From positions 179,850,629-179,914,628 of the forward strand of contig NC_056732.1 of assembly GCF_019279795.1 (NCBI RefSeq): DNA of 64,000 nucleotides, written 5' to 3'. The notes below the pieces were generated by a model. It searched no databases, was not told the origin of the DNA, and saw nothing but the letters and a program-made list of their open reading frames with translations. Source of the DNA: Protopterus annectens (lineage: Eukaryota; Chordata; Ceratodontiformes; Protopteridae). The translations under genes were made by a program, and so were the position numbers. Positions 44,080 through 55,106 of the stretch are shown in pieces. Numbering within the stretch: position 1 is the stretch's first letter; each line of letters starts with the position of its first letter.

Positions 44080-45875
44080 AGGTGATTTGCCATGCAGCCA
44101 AGTTTAAGGTTTTGAGTTGGCTGTGTAGAATAAGATTGTCTTGCTGTGTGAGCAGATGGGTAATTTGTGGTAGAATCCATAGTGGGCCCTGGGCCATATT
44201 CCTTAATAGTGGGTACCAGTGCTGGCGTGGCCAGTCTGGAGCAATGAGCATCATTCGGGGTCTCTCCATCCTGACTTTCAGCAGCACCTTTGTGAGAAGG
44301 GGTAATGGAGGAAAGGCATATACTGTCAGCATTTTCCAACTGAATAAGAGTGTGTCCACTTTCCAAGCTTGAGGTGAAAAGTCCTTGTGCAAAATTTTGT
44401 TAGTTGATAGTTTTGGGGGCTGGCAAATAGGTCTATGTCTGGGAGCCCACATTTTTGAGTTATCATTGCAAATACTTGTGGATCCAGCTTCCACTCGTGG
44501 GGATCCATGATGTTTCTGCTTAGGTTGTCTGCCAATGTGTTCTTTTTTCCTGGCAGGAATTGAGCTTGTAATTGAACTTGGTAAGCCAGTGCTGTGTTCC
44601 ACAAGGTCATTGCTTGCCTGCATAGAGGGTAAGCGTGTGTACCCCCTTGCTTATGTACCACATTAATGTGGTGTTGTCTGTTCTTATAAGCTGTCCTGGA
44701 TGTAAGAGGTCCTGGCTGTCACAGCATTTTGTACAGCTAGCATTTCTTTTTGATTGATGTGCAGATTCCTTTGATCTGCAGTCCATATGCATTGAATGCA
44801 CCGTCCTGCCATGTGTGCCCCCCAGGCATAGTCCGATGCATCTGTTGTCATAGTTTGCCTGGCTGGGGGTAAGGTGAAAAGCTGTGGCTGTGTTGAGTCC
44901 ATACGCTTTTTAGTTACCACTAATTTCCTCATATGCAGTTTTGCAAATGCTATTAGTAGTATGCAAGATGCCATGAAGCCCAAGGCCTGCAGAATTTTTC
45001 TTGCAGGGAGTTGGGTCTTTGTTGCCATTGCTCTGAAGTATTTAGTTAATTATAGTTTGTCTGGCGTCAGATAAGCCATCTGGGCCGTTGTATTCAAGCT
45101 GGCACCCAGGAATGTCATATTTTGTGAGGGCACTAGTTTTGATTTCTTTTCGTTTACTGTGTACCCCTTGGCAACTTAGAAGCTGTTTTACAAAAGCCAG
45201 GTGTTGAAAGAGAATTGTCCTTGCTTTCTGCTTGGATGAGGCAGTCGTCCAGGTATGGGTATATTTGAATTCCTCTGTCTGCAGTATGCAATTACTGGTG
45301 CCAGGCATTTTGTGAAGACCCTGGGCGCAGTAGATAAGCCAAAGGGCAGTGCAGAGAATTGGTAATGGGTTGAACCTGCAATGAAATGCAGGTTATCTTC
45401 TGCAATTTTGTCTGATAGGGACATGCAGGTATGCTTCCTTGAGGTCCAACGTTACTAGCCAAGCTTTCTTGCCAAACATGGGAAGCTGCTGCTGTAGTGT
45501 TAGCATCTTGAATTTGGGTACTTGCAAGAAGGTGTTTAAAATTGAAATTTCCAGAATGGGTCTCCAAGCATTGTCCTTTCTGGGGACTAGAAAGAGCCTT
45601 GAGTAAAATCCTTGGCCTTGCTCCTGCGTAGGTACCAGTTGAATGGCTCTCATGTCCATGAGAGCTGTAATTTGTTTTTGTGCCTCTGCCCATTGATTTT
45701 GTGGCAGGTTTGGCATTCCTTTTATCTTTGGCAAGGTGTGGAAATGGAATCTGTATACTTGTGAGATAATGTCTAGGACCCATTTGTCCTTTGTGACTAT
45801 GTGCCAGTTGTCTGCAAAAAGTGCTAATTTTCCTCCCAAGGGAGCTGCCAAGAGAGATTTGCTTGGCAGTTTGAG
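44080..45875 (-). pseudogene. DIRS copy D RT / RNase H, frameshifted
   Basis: The RT opening (45851-45393) is open: MAAPLGGKLALF, SRLFLVPRKDNAWRPILE, WLVTLDLKEAYLHVPI. The next frame has LPFGLSTAPRVFTKCLAPVI. YLDD is intact in a third frame (about 45247-45258). RNase H (TTDASDYAWGAHMAG, INQKEMLAVQNA) is at 45028-44684, and the Dam-like end (HEWKLDPQVFAMI, LPDIDLFASPQNYQLTKF) at 44661-44326. Deletions of several bases around 44920 and 44690 shift frames. Confidence 0.8.
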
Positions 45876-45882
45876 GTATAAG

Positions 45883-47647
45883 TCATTGTGTTTGCCTTCT
45901 AGTAGTTTGTGGCCTGTCTTCTCCTCCCTTCTGTGTTGCAGTGCCCCATTGGCGGGGTTTGTAAGGGATTTGTGTTTGTACTCTGCCCCTTGGGTGCCTG
46001 TATTTACCCCTCTGTGGTCTGTCAGTAGCTGGAAAGGGCCAATTTCTGCTGAAGCGTGGGGGCTGTACTTGTAAGAAATCTTTGACCGTCTGCACAGATT
46101 TTGCCTTATCAGCCATTTTCTTTAAAACCTCCTCTGCTTTAACCCCAAATAAGACATCCTGCTGTAAGGGTGCATCTAGTAACTTTGCTTTAACATGATC
46201 AGGCAGATATTGTTCCTTTAACCAAGCATGCCTACGTATAACAGACCCAGTAACAGCTGCTCTAGAGGAAGCTTCCAAGGCATCAAAACCACATTGTAAA
46301 GTATGTTTGCCCACCTGTTCAGCTGCATGCAACAGATCCTGCATTTCCTTGAATTCAGACTGTTGAGGGTGCGTGCCCATCTTTTGTTTTATTTGAGACA
46401 TTAGGAATTGCTGGTATTTAAACATGTGAAACTGACAATTTAGTGCTCTCATAGCTAGAGTAGCTGAGATGTAAACCTTCTTCCCCCACCTATCTAGTGC
46501 TCTGGAGTCCCTTTCAGAGGGCACAGGATTTTTAGCCATAGAAGCCTTAGCCCCCTTGGGACCCTGGGAGATTGTCTCTGGATCAGCAACAGGGCTTTTG
46601 TATAGGAATTTGTGAGAGTCAGGTACTCTATAGTATCTATCTGGTTTGGCTGGAGCAGGAGGCAGAGAATCTGGATTTAGACTAGATTCTAAGTAAACAT
46701 CATCCACAGTGTCTAAAACTGGGGGGATAGCAAGGGGTCTGTGCAGGGGGAGTAAAAGAAACTCTTGGAGCCTTTTCTTTGAGTCGGAGTAGTCCTGACC
46801 TTCCCAGTGGAAATGTTCCCTCATGGTATGTAAGGTTTCCCCAAAGGAATAATCTTCAGGGGGAGAAGCTGAGGGAATGGAGTCTTCACCATCACACTCT
46901 TCATAAGGGGGAAAGGAGTAATCCTGTTCCTCAGAGGAGCCTGAGGAAACAGACACTTGACCAGAGGAGGCATAATCCTCCTCTTGTCTATGCCTTTTGT
47001 CGGGGGGGGGGGGGGTTGGGAACCCCTGATCAAAGAAATTAAATCTTCAGCCATTTTAAGCATCTGTTTCTTAGGCATAGGGCCTTGACCTGGAGACTGA
47101 AGAGTGGTCTTTTTTGGTTTTAGAGGAGTCTTAAGCATAGCATAACATTTTATGGTGAGAGTAGTCTGTCTGAAGACACCTTCAGCACTGGCTTCTACTG
47201 CAATGTCGTCGGTAGGGCCTAAAGAAAATGGCTGTGTCGGCTTAGAACTCTCTGCTGGAGAGTCCGAAGCGTTCTGGGGATCCAATTCAGCGGTAGCCAG
47301 GGGCTGCACGTAGGCGCCTCACTGAAAACCGGAGAACTGGCGACTGGCCCAGCTGAGGCCACTGAGTCTGGCTTGGATCTAGGCTGCCTTTCTTTATCTT
47401 GTCGTTTTTTATGCATGCCGGTTGTCATCTGCTCCGATGGCATAGTGTAATTAAATTTCCTACCGAAGCAGTGTCTTGTGAAATCAAAGCGTCGCTTAAT
47501 AGTTCTCTTATTAAACCTAGCACAAAATCAACAACCAGTGATGTTGTGGTCTGGGCCTAGGCAAGGTATACAAAGGTATACAAAAAGAAAGTCCTTATGA
47601 AGTATTTGCTTCCCACAAGAAATGCAATTGTTAACTTTTTCTGACAT
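45883..47647 (-). pseudogene. DIRS copy D Gag; C-terminal 357 residues open
   Basis: The start at 47647 is followed by the Cys/His cluster, broken soon after, and by a linker in two frames (47443-47219, 47309-46821). A run of 13 G (46999-47011) coincides with a frame change. From 46956 to 45883 a 357-residue frame is uninterrupted: acidic segment, TMREHFHWEGQDYSDSKKRL, PDRYYRVPDSHKFLYKS, TLQCGFDALEASSRAA, DHVKAKLLDAPLQQDVLFG and the basic tail. This is the best-preserved Gag of the window. Confidence 0.8.
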
Positions 47648-47778
47648 TGGACTGAGGCAAGAAAAGGTTCCCCAATGGGGTACTTAGCTTTGAAGACTTC
47701 GGACTGAAACTCGATTCGAAAATCTCAGGTGTCGGCCGACTGGCACTTGCGAACTGCTTCTGCTTCGGGCACCGCGCG

Positions 47779-47960
47779 GCAAGAAAGACAGAAGAAAATG
47801 GCGTCGGATGCCTCTGATATACCCCTGGCACACTGACATCAGGGAAGAAGCGACAGCAACCGACATCGGACCAAGACTTTGGAATTCGGGCCAACTGCGG
47901 GACCGCCTGACGGCAGGATAACCCAAGTGTGATGAATACAGCAGGGTAACACGATGAACA
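47779..47960. repeat. Copy D left ITR and outer end
   Basis: It resembles the left ITRs of A and E, including ggcaagaaagacagaagaaa at the inner border and gatgaaca at the outer end. A partner ITR at the other end is missing. Confidence 0.8.
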
Positions 47961-48852
47961 TCTTGGTATTTTCAGTTTCTGATGGATTCAATTTCAGTAT
48001 ACAATTCACATTAATCTGAAATGGATACGCCAGATGCTGTAGTAGAATGTAATTATGTGAAAAAGTGCAGTCACTATGTCCAGAGTTTGATCCTGGCCTT
48101 CAGTTTTGGCCTATCTGGAGCTGCCATGTACAAATCTTCAAATAACTATTTTTTTGGACCTGGGAAGAAACATCTTAACACCTCTCAATTGCCCATATGC
48201 ATTATATTTGCCTTTGTGGTCAACGCAAGAGTTCATACACAAGTACTAAATTCTGTTGTGCCAACACAAGGACTGGAGCGTTCAATTGTCTACAACAAAA
48301 AATTATCTTCAAAGGGGTTATAAAATATTTAAAATTTCTGGACACAGGCACTGAAAGCAACTGGTAAGTGTTAAGTGATGTACTTCATTATGGATATCTG
48401 CGAGCATACCGTGACTAAATGATCTCTGCACTTTGACCACTTCACCTTACACCATCTTTTCCCTCATTTTACTGAAGTTCAGTTCCCTTGTTACATAATT
48501 TGACTTGGAACTTGACCTCAGTGTTGTGTAACGGTTTTCAGAACAACTTCTGAAGAGCCACAACTCATGCTACATAGTTACCTCTTGTAACATTTTTCAT
48601 GTACACATTCATTAAATAAAGGAAAAAGCACCCTGCAAGTGTACAACATTTAAAACCCTTTTCCACTTCAACTCCGATGTATCTTCATGCATCTACAGTA
48701 CAAAGACAATATCCTACAAAACATGCCAAGATCAACAAAATCCCCACAATGTAAAGGAAAGTCTAAACCAATACGAAATCGGCTACTGGAAATCCTGCAT
48801 ACTTGAAAACTCTACAAGTGTTTTCTTTTTGGGGAAAAATTTAAAAAAAAAT

Positions 48853-49352
48853 NNNNNNNNNNNNNNNNNNNNNNNNNNNNNNNNNNNNNNNNNNNNNNNN
48901 NNNNNNNNNNNNNNNNNNNNNNNNNNNNNNNNNNNNNNNNNNNNNNNNNNNNNNNNNNNNNNNNNNNNNNNNNNNNNNNNNNNNNNNNNNNNNNNNNNNN
49001 NNNNNNNNNNNNNNNNNNNNNNNNNNNNNNNNNNNNNNNNNNNNNNNNNNNNNNNNNNNNNNNNNNNNNNNNNNNNNNNNNNNNNNNNNNNNNNNNNNNN
49101 NNNNNNNNNNNNNNNNNNNNNNNNNNNNNNNNNNNNNNNNNNNNNNNNNNNNNNNNNNNNNNNNNNNNNNNNNNNNNNNNNNNNNNNNNNNNNNNNNNNN
49201 NNNNNNNNNNNNNNNNNNNNNNNNNNNNNNNNNNNNNNNNNNNNNNNNNNNNNNNNNNNNNNNNNNNNNNNNNNNNNNNNNNNNNNNNNNNNNNNNNNNN
49301 NNNNNNNNNNNNNNNNNNNNNNNNNNNNNNNNNNNNNNNNNNNNNNNNNNNN
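48853..49352. other. Assembly gap of 500 N
   Basis: Exactly 500 undetermined bases, the usual placeholder for a gap of unknown size. Order and distance across it should not be trusted. Confidence 0.99.
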
Positions 49353-50739
49353 ATTTAGTCCATGTCACTTGGCAGTGTACATTAGCTGAGATGGAAAGAA
49401 CATACGGATAAACACTGCCATTTTCAAAAAGTAAATCTGTAGTCCTCATCTGCTGAATAATTTAAGAGTGAAATTATCAGGAGAACTACAAAATACTTTT
49501 GCATTAAGAGTTTTGAGATATGTGAATTTGCATTGAAACTCAACACAGATTTATGCAGGATATCGAAGGAGAAGCCTCAGAACAGCTAGTGGTAGAAAAC
49601 TGCAGAACAGAATAATCTGAGGATTATGACAGCAGAACAGAAATGCCTAAGTACACAAGGGAAATGAACTAAAAGTACAATCTTATAGGTAAACACTCAA
49701 ACGTAAACATTTAAGTTCCCCAGGGCATACGGATGTTAAGCTGTGAAAGATGTAGGAACATTCACAGCGACTGGGTGCAAAAAGTACTCAAGATGTGCAG
49801 CTGCCCAGAGATCCTTTATTAAATATCAAATATATTCTGAAAGTGTTATCAAAACCTATACACATGAGAGTCAAAGGGGATCAAAGACAGGAACAGAACA
49901 TGGATTTAACATCAGATTATGAATGAGCAGGATGTGCTACTGAGCAGATCTACCAGCCAGGACTTGCTGGAAACAGCCCAGGTCTGGGGATCAAAGTGAT
50001 GAAGCCCTGCTTATGAAGGCCAGATGACTAGGAGTTCAAACTGCAGTTTGCATAATGGAACAACTGACGGGGTGGTAATGGGTTCCCTACACTGATTCAT
50101 CCATGCTGGAGGAGGGGAATGGTGGGTTCCTGGCTGACCAATTTACTGCCACGCAAACAGAAGCCCTGCCAAGCCAGTGAAGCAAACTCTCATAGGTGTG
50201 TGTGCAAACATGCAAATGCCAGCAGAGAGCATAGGAAACCACTGCAATGATGCAGGTGCTCACATCAGCCAACAGGCAGCAGGGCTGGAGACCCAGGCAG
50301 AAAAAAAAACAATGGTTGCCTATATTACAGCCTTTGCAACAGTCTCTATCTTCCTGGCTCACAGGAAATGAATGGTCCAGGAACAACTCTCACCCTGTGA
50401 AAAACTAACAGGTCAACAGATTGTAAGGTGGGCTAATAATCAGAAGAGGTGGGGGATCTAAAAAATGCTGGAAATAATAGCTATGCATGGAGTAGGGAAA
50501 TGGAGGAAGGTAATAGACAGTGAAAGCCCCTTGTACCCTGGATATTGCCCCTCCATGCCAATTTCTCGCATGAGCCATAAATGCAAATTGTTCTTAGCTA
50601 TACAGACAGTTTGTATACTGCATTTGACTTCCAGATTTAATTTGCTTTGAAAAAGAAGGATTTACTACAGGTAGGTAGACATCTGAGAATATAAGGAAAC
50701 CATAAACTCTTATGTCTGGGAGCTGTCTGAAATGGAAAA

Positions 50740-51110
50740 CTTGAAAGGTCTCAGCTTAGAAGTGGAAAAGGCATCTGACTGGGTGTAGTACAAAAGTTTT
50801 GTTGGCATTAGGGTTTACTCTGAGCCTAGAAAAATGGCTACAATACTCGTGTGAGTCCTTCACTCCCTTGATAATTGAATAGAGGGAGCAGACGGGTGAC
50901 CTTTGTCCCCTTCTATTTGTGATGCATCTTCAGCCACTAGCAGCTTAGACTAGACAATCTACCTTCCTCATTGCAGATTATGTGGTGGGTGATGACTTGT
51001 CAGCTATACTTACTGGTTTGGACATGTCTGGTAAATTCTCTAGCTACATAATTAATTCAACTAAGATCAAGGTTGTTGCAGTGAATTACACACCTTCTAA
51101 GAATCTTAAT
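50740..51110 (+). pseudogene. Decayed LINE reverse transcriptase remnant (L1-like)
   Basis: Across three frames the plus strand retains the L1 RT order: an EKASDWV-like palm motif, PLSP in the place of the GCPLSPLLF box, then TFLIADYVVGDDL at the position of the FADD box and MSGKFSSYIINSTKIKVV, matching the GKFSGYKIN-x-x-K motif that follows it. Many stops and shifts show an old copy. Confidence 0.5.
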
Positions 51111-51567
51111 AGTTAATACAGCTAGGATATGTGGCTCAGCAGAATGGAGCTGTGAGTGACACAGGTGACTGAAGGTCCATTTACTGGTTTGGTCACTACA
51201 GAAGCCAGGCATGAAAAGATAACGAAAAGGTGTGGGCTGATTACCACTCCCACGGGTAGTGGAAGGGCTGTGAATGCACTCAGGGGCACAGTGAATTATG
51301 TGATTTGCCTAGTGGAGGCAGGGGAAACCACTGCTCATACTATGCATGGAAAGGTAGGGCTGCTTGAAAAGAATGCTCCTTGCAGTTTCTCCCCAGCACC
51401 TCGCTGAGTGTGTACAGATAGGGCCTGAGAGACAAAAGAAAAATCCTTGAACCATTTCTGAAGGCTGCCTGAAGGATGCCCTCTCCCAACTGACTCACTC
51501 CACTGATGGGAATGAATGGATTAAATGACTGAGGAGGGGGCTGATCAACAGGCAGCGAGGGCAAAAA

Positions 51568-52062
51568 AAGTACAGTTGTGTACCTACCATAAATGTAGAT
51601 GTTAGAGTGCATTCACTGTTGCAGTATTACTCTTGGGTTATATCCTGCTGGCAGGCTACCTGCAGTCGGCCAGAATTCCAAAGTCTAGGTCTGGTGTCAG
51701 TTGCTGTCGCCTCTTCCCTGACGTCAGTGCACCAGGGGTATAAAAGATGCAGCCGATGCCATTTTCTTCAGTTTTTCTTGCCCCAGATGTCAGGTGCCCC
51801 GAAAATGGTAGGCTAAATAAAAAAGAAAAATGCCAATAATTATGCATGCAGTAAAATAAACATTTCCTTCATCTACAAGCAAACACCACACAGGTTGTAT
51901 AAGATAGAGAAGTATAGGTAAGTCCCAGCAAAGAAAAGGGGGATGGTGGGAGGGTAACCTGGACTGCAACAGTGAATGCACTCTAACATCTACATTTATG
52001 ACAGGTGCACAACTGTACTATGTTAGTGTTTCACTGTTGCAGTCATTACTCTTGGGTTGAAT
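51568..52062. repeat. Copy E right terminus: ITR and ICR
   Basis: The outer end is aagtacagttgtgtacctac. The ITR has TGACGTCA (51719-51726) and TATAAA (51739-51744) with the same 12-bp spacing as in copy A. The ICR (51982-52062) is the inverted outer end joined to the inverted left end. Confidence 0.85.
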
Positions 52063-52089
52063 CCAAAAGCTGAGGTTGGGTGGCTGGGC

Positions 52090-53090
52090 CTAAACAGGAT
52101 TAGGAGAGGCTATAAGGCCCTGCAGAACTGCAGTGGCGAAGCCTGCTCTGGATTTAGAGTAGAGAGGTAAATGGTAGTGCTTTGTAAAAGTGTGCACTGA
52201 ACTCCACGTTGCAGCCTCTAAAATGTCTTTGGTTGGTACTCTTCTGAGAAAGGCCGCTGAAGTGGCTGCTGCCCTGGTAGAATGAGGCCTAATGCCCTTG
52301 GGCACTGATTTGCCATGTTGTGAGTAGCAGAAATGAATGCAGTAGCCTATCCATTTTGGAATAGTCTGTTTTGAGATAGGCTTTCCTTGAGATCCTGCAG
52401 CATATGCCACTAAGAGTTGCTCAGTTTTTCTGAAAGCTTTAGTTCTGTCCAAGTAGAAGCGTAGTTGCATGTGTAGCAGAAGTCTCTCACCCTTATTCTG
52501 TGGGTTTGGATAAAAGGTAGGCAAATGAATGGTTTGGTTAAGGGCCACACTGGATACTACCTTAGGCATAAATGTCGGGTTCGTCCTTAGAGAAACCCTG
52601 TCTGGATGGAAAATGATGAAAGGTTCCACAGCCATGAGTGCCTGTATCTCTGAAACTAGTCTTGCAGAGGTTATTGCTAGGAGCAGAGCTGTTTTCCAAG
52701 ATAAAAACTTTATATTAGCTGTATTGGCTGGCTCAAAGGGCAGCAGTGTCAGTTTTTCCAAGACATAATTGAGGTCCCATGCAGGTATTGGGGCTCTCCT
52801 TGGAGGTCTTATGTTTTTGGCCCCTCTGAGGTACTGCCTTAGCAAAGGATGGGAAAAAATAGGAGGTTCTGTATAGTAATAAGCTGAAATGGCAGAGGCA
52901 TGAATTTTAATTGATGAGAAGGATAGGCGTTTGTCCAGCATCTCAGTTAGGTATTGTAAAATCTGAGGGATATTTGGCACAGATGTGACAATTCCTTGTG
53001 CCTAGTTTCAAGCACAGACTCTTTTCCATTTTTCTGCATACGGTTTTCTGGTACTAGGCCTCCTGCCCTCCAAAATAACATCCATCACTG
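52090..53090 (-). pseudogene. DIRS copy E tyrosine recombinase, Arg I replaced by Leu
   Basis: A 296-residue frame (52980-52090) covers nearly the whole enzyme. The H-x-x-R box (RPHSTRAAATSAAF) and AATWSSVHTFTKHYH with the nucleophile Tyr are intact. The first catalytic Arg is lost: SARLVSEIQAL replaces the SARRVSELQAL of the other copies. The start is cut by a stop near 53003, where other copies continue to ILEARRPSTRK; here that part lies at 53060-53040 in another frame. Recombination activity is not expected. Confidence 0.85.
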
Positions 53091-53099
53091 CTTTAGAGA

Positions 53100-55060
53100 G
53101 AGTTGTGTTTTGAATGGTTACATTATCCACCATGCTTCCAGATTTAGGGTCCTGAGTTGGCTGTGCAGAATCAGATTTTTTCGCTGGGTCAGTAAGTGAG
53201 GAATTAGAAGCAATGTCCAGGCTGGGGCTTGAGACAAACTTTTTAGGATTGGGTACCAGTGCTGGCGTGGCCATTCTGGGGCAATCAGAATCATTCTTGG
53301 CTTCTCTTGTCTGACCTTTAGGAGCACCTTGGGGAGGAGAGGCAGATGAGGAAAGGCATATACTGCTAGAGTTTTCCAGATTAATCCACTTTCCACGCTT
53401 GCTTGTGGTAAGTCCTTATGCAGAATTTCTGTAGTTGGCAGTTGTGAGTGGAGACAAATAGATCTATGTGGGGGCATCCCCATTCCTTTGTTATCATGCT
53501 GAAGACTTGTGGATCCAGTTTCCACTCGTGGGAATCTGTGAGGTTTCTGCTTAGTTAGTCTGCCAGAGTATTGTTCTTTCCTGGCAGGAATTGTGCTTGC
53601 AGGTGTACTTGACAAGTCAATGCTGTGTCCAACTAAGTCATGGCTTATCTGCAGAGGGGGTAGAAATGTGTGCCTCCCTGCTTATGTACCACATGACTGT
53701 AGTATTGCCCATCCTTATCAGTAGTTGTCCTGGATGGAGTAGATCCTTGAAAGCTGTCAGGGCATTTTAAACAGCTAGCATCTCTTTTTGATTGATATGT
53801 AGATGCAATTGGCCTGTGGACCATGTGCCCCAAATATATTTTCCTACCATGTGTGCTCCCCAGGCATAATCCGACGCATCTGTTATTGACTGCCTGGCTG
53901 TGGGTAGAGTGAATGGCTGTCCCTTGTTGAGGTGACAGGCATGTGCCTACCATCGAAACTCCTGTTGCAGGCAAGGAATGATAATTAACGTTTCCAGGCT
54001 TTGACAATGTTGAGTCCAGACACTTTTTAGGTACCAATGAAGTTTCCTTATATGCAGTCTGGCATATAGAATTAGCAGAATGCAGGATGCCATAAAGCCC
54101 AAAGCATGTAGAATTTTTCTTGCAGATAACTGGGTCTTTCTTGCCAACATTTTGAAGTAGGACGTTAGCTGCCTTTGGCATGAGATAAGCCATCTGGGCA
54201 ATTGTATTTAAGCTTGCGCCCAGGAATATGATCTCTTCAGAGGGTAATAGTTTTGATTTATTTTCGTTTACTGTGTACCCTAGGCAAATTAATAATCTTT
54301 TTACGAACGCCAGATGCTTTAGTAGAGTGTCCTTGTTCTCTGCTTGTATAAGGCAGTTGTCCAAGTAAGGATATATTTGAATTCCTCTTTGTCTGCAAAA
54401 TGCAATTACTGGTGCCAGGCATTTTGTGAAGACCCTGGGCGCAGTAGATAAGCCAAAGGGCAGTGCAAAGAGTTGGTAGTGCATTGAGCCAACTATGAAT
54501 CTGAGGTATCTTCTGCAAGATTGTCTGATTAGGATATGCAGGTATGCCTCTTTTAGGTCCAAAGTTACAAGCCAAGCCTTCTTGCCCAGCATGGGCAGAA
54601 GCTGCTGCAGAGTTAACATTTTGAATTTTGGAATGTCCAGAAATGTGTTTAGAATAGACAGGTCCAGTAATGGTCTCCAGGTTTTGTCCTTTCTGGAGAT
54701 GGGTCCAGTATTGGCCTCCAGGTTTTGTCCTTTCTGGGTACCAAGAAAAGTCTTGAGTAAAATCCTTGTCCCTGCTCTTGCTGTGGTACTTGCTGTATGG
54801 ACCACATGTTCATAAGGGACGAAACTCATTTTTGTGCCTCTGCCCATTGATTGTGTGGCAGGTTTGGCATACCTTTTGCCTTTGGCAGGGTGTGAAAGTG
54901 GAACCTGTAGCCCTGGGACACTATATTCAATACCCATTTGTCCTGGGTGATCATGTGCCAATTTTGAGAGAAAAGTGCTAGTTTTCCTCCTAAGGGGGCT
55001 GCAAGAAGATAAGTGCTTGGTGCTGGTAGAGGCAAGTCATTGGGACTGTTTCCTGTATGG
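53100..55060 (-). pseudogene. DIRS copy E RT / RNase H, catalytic Asp lost
   Basis: A 438-residue frame (54961-53645) runs from the RT opening through WRPLLDLSILN, WLVTLDLKEAYLHILI and FALPFGLSTAPRVFTKCL to RNase H. The active site reads YLDN (54356-54367) instead of YLDD. A 41-bp tandem duplication (54661-54742) disturbs RT block 1. RNase H parts (QSKRDASCLKC in one frame, INQKEMLAV in another) and the Dam-like region (RVETGSTSLQHDN; APEWPRQHWYP) follow out of frame. The copy cannot polymerise as read. Confidence 0.85.
54661..54742. repeat. 41-bp tandem duplication in RT block 1 of copy E
   Basis: Units 54661-54701 and 54702-54742 differ at a few bases. The length is not a multiple of three. 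It hits the same PRKD-WRPILDL motif that is triplicated in copy G. Confidence 0.9.
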
Positions 55061-55106
55061 CTGTGCTCTGTCTTCTCCACTTTTGGAGGTAGAAGTGTCC
55101 CACTGT

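Larger units (their letters stand above)
42937..47960 (-). mobile_element. DIRS-type retrotransposon, copy D, right ITR collapsed
   Basis: Recombinase, RT/RNase H, Gag and left ITR (47779-47950) are present. At the right end the outer sequence (42937-42983) runs straight into sequence that normally follows the ICR, so the right ITR and about 400 bp are missing. It lies 28 bp beyond copy G. The Gag C-terminal 357 residues are open. Confidence 0.85.
47961..51567. other. Mostly unassigned DNA with an assembly gap
   Basis: No gene was recognised at 47961-48852 or 49353-50730. A 100-codon frame at 48021-48323 has no known motif. A decayed L1 RT stretch lies at 50740-51110. The rest to 51567 shows nothing identifiable. 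Confidence 0.4.

Noticed and set aside
48021..48323. 100-codon open frame as a host exon or gene
   Set aside because: No known motif, no splice context that could be trusted, and next to a gap.
48829..49449. Long open frames on both strands spanning the N run
   Set aside because: They consist almost entirely of undetermined residues from the 500-N gap and mean nothing.
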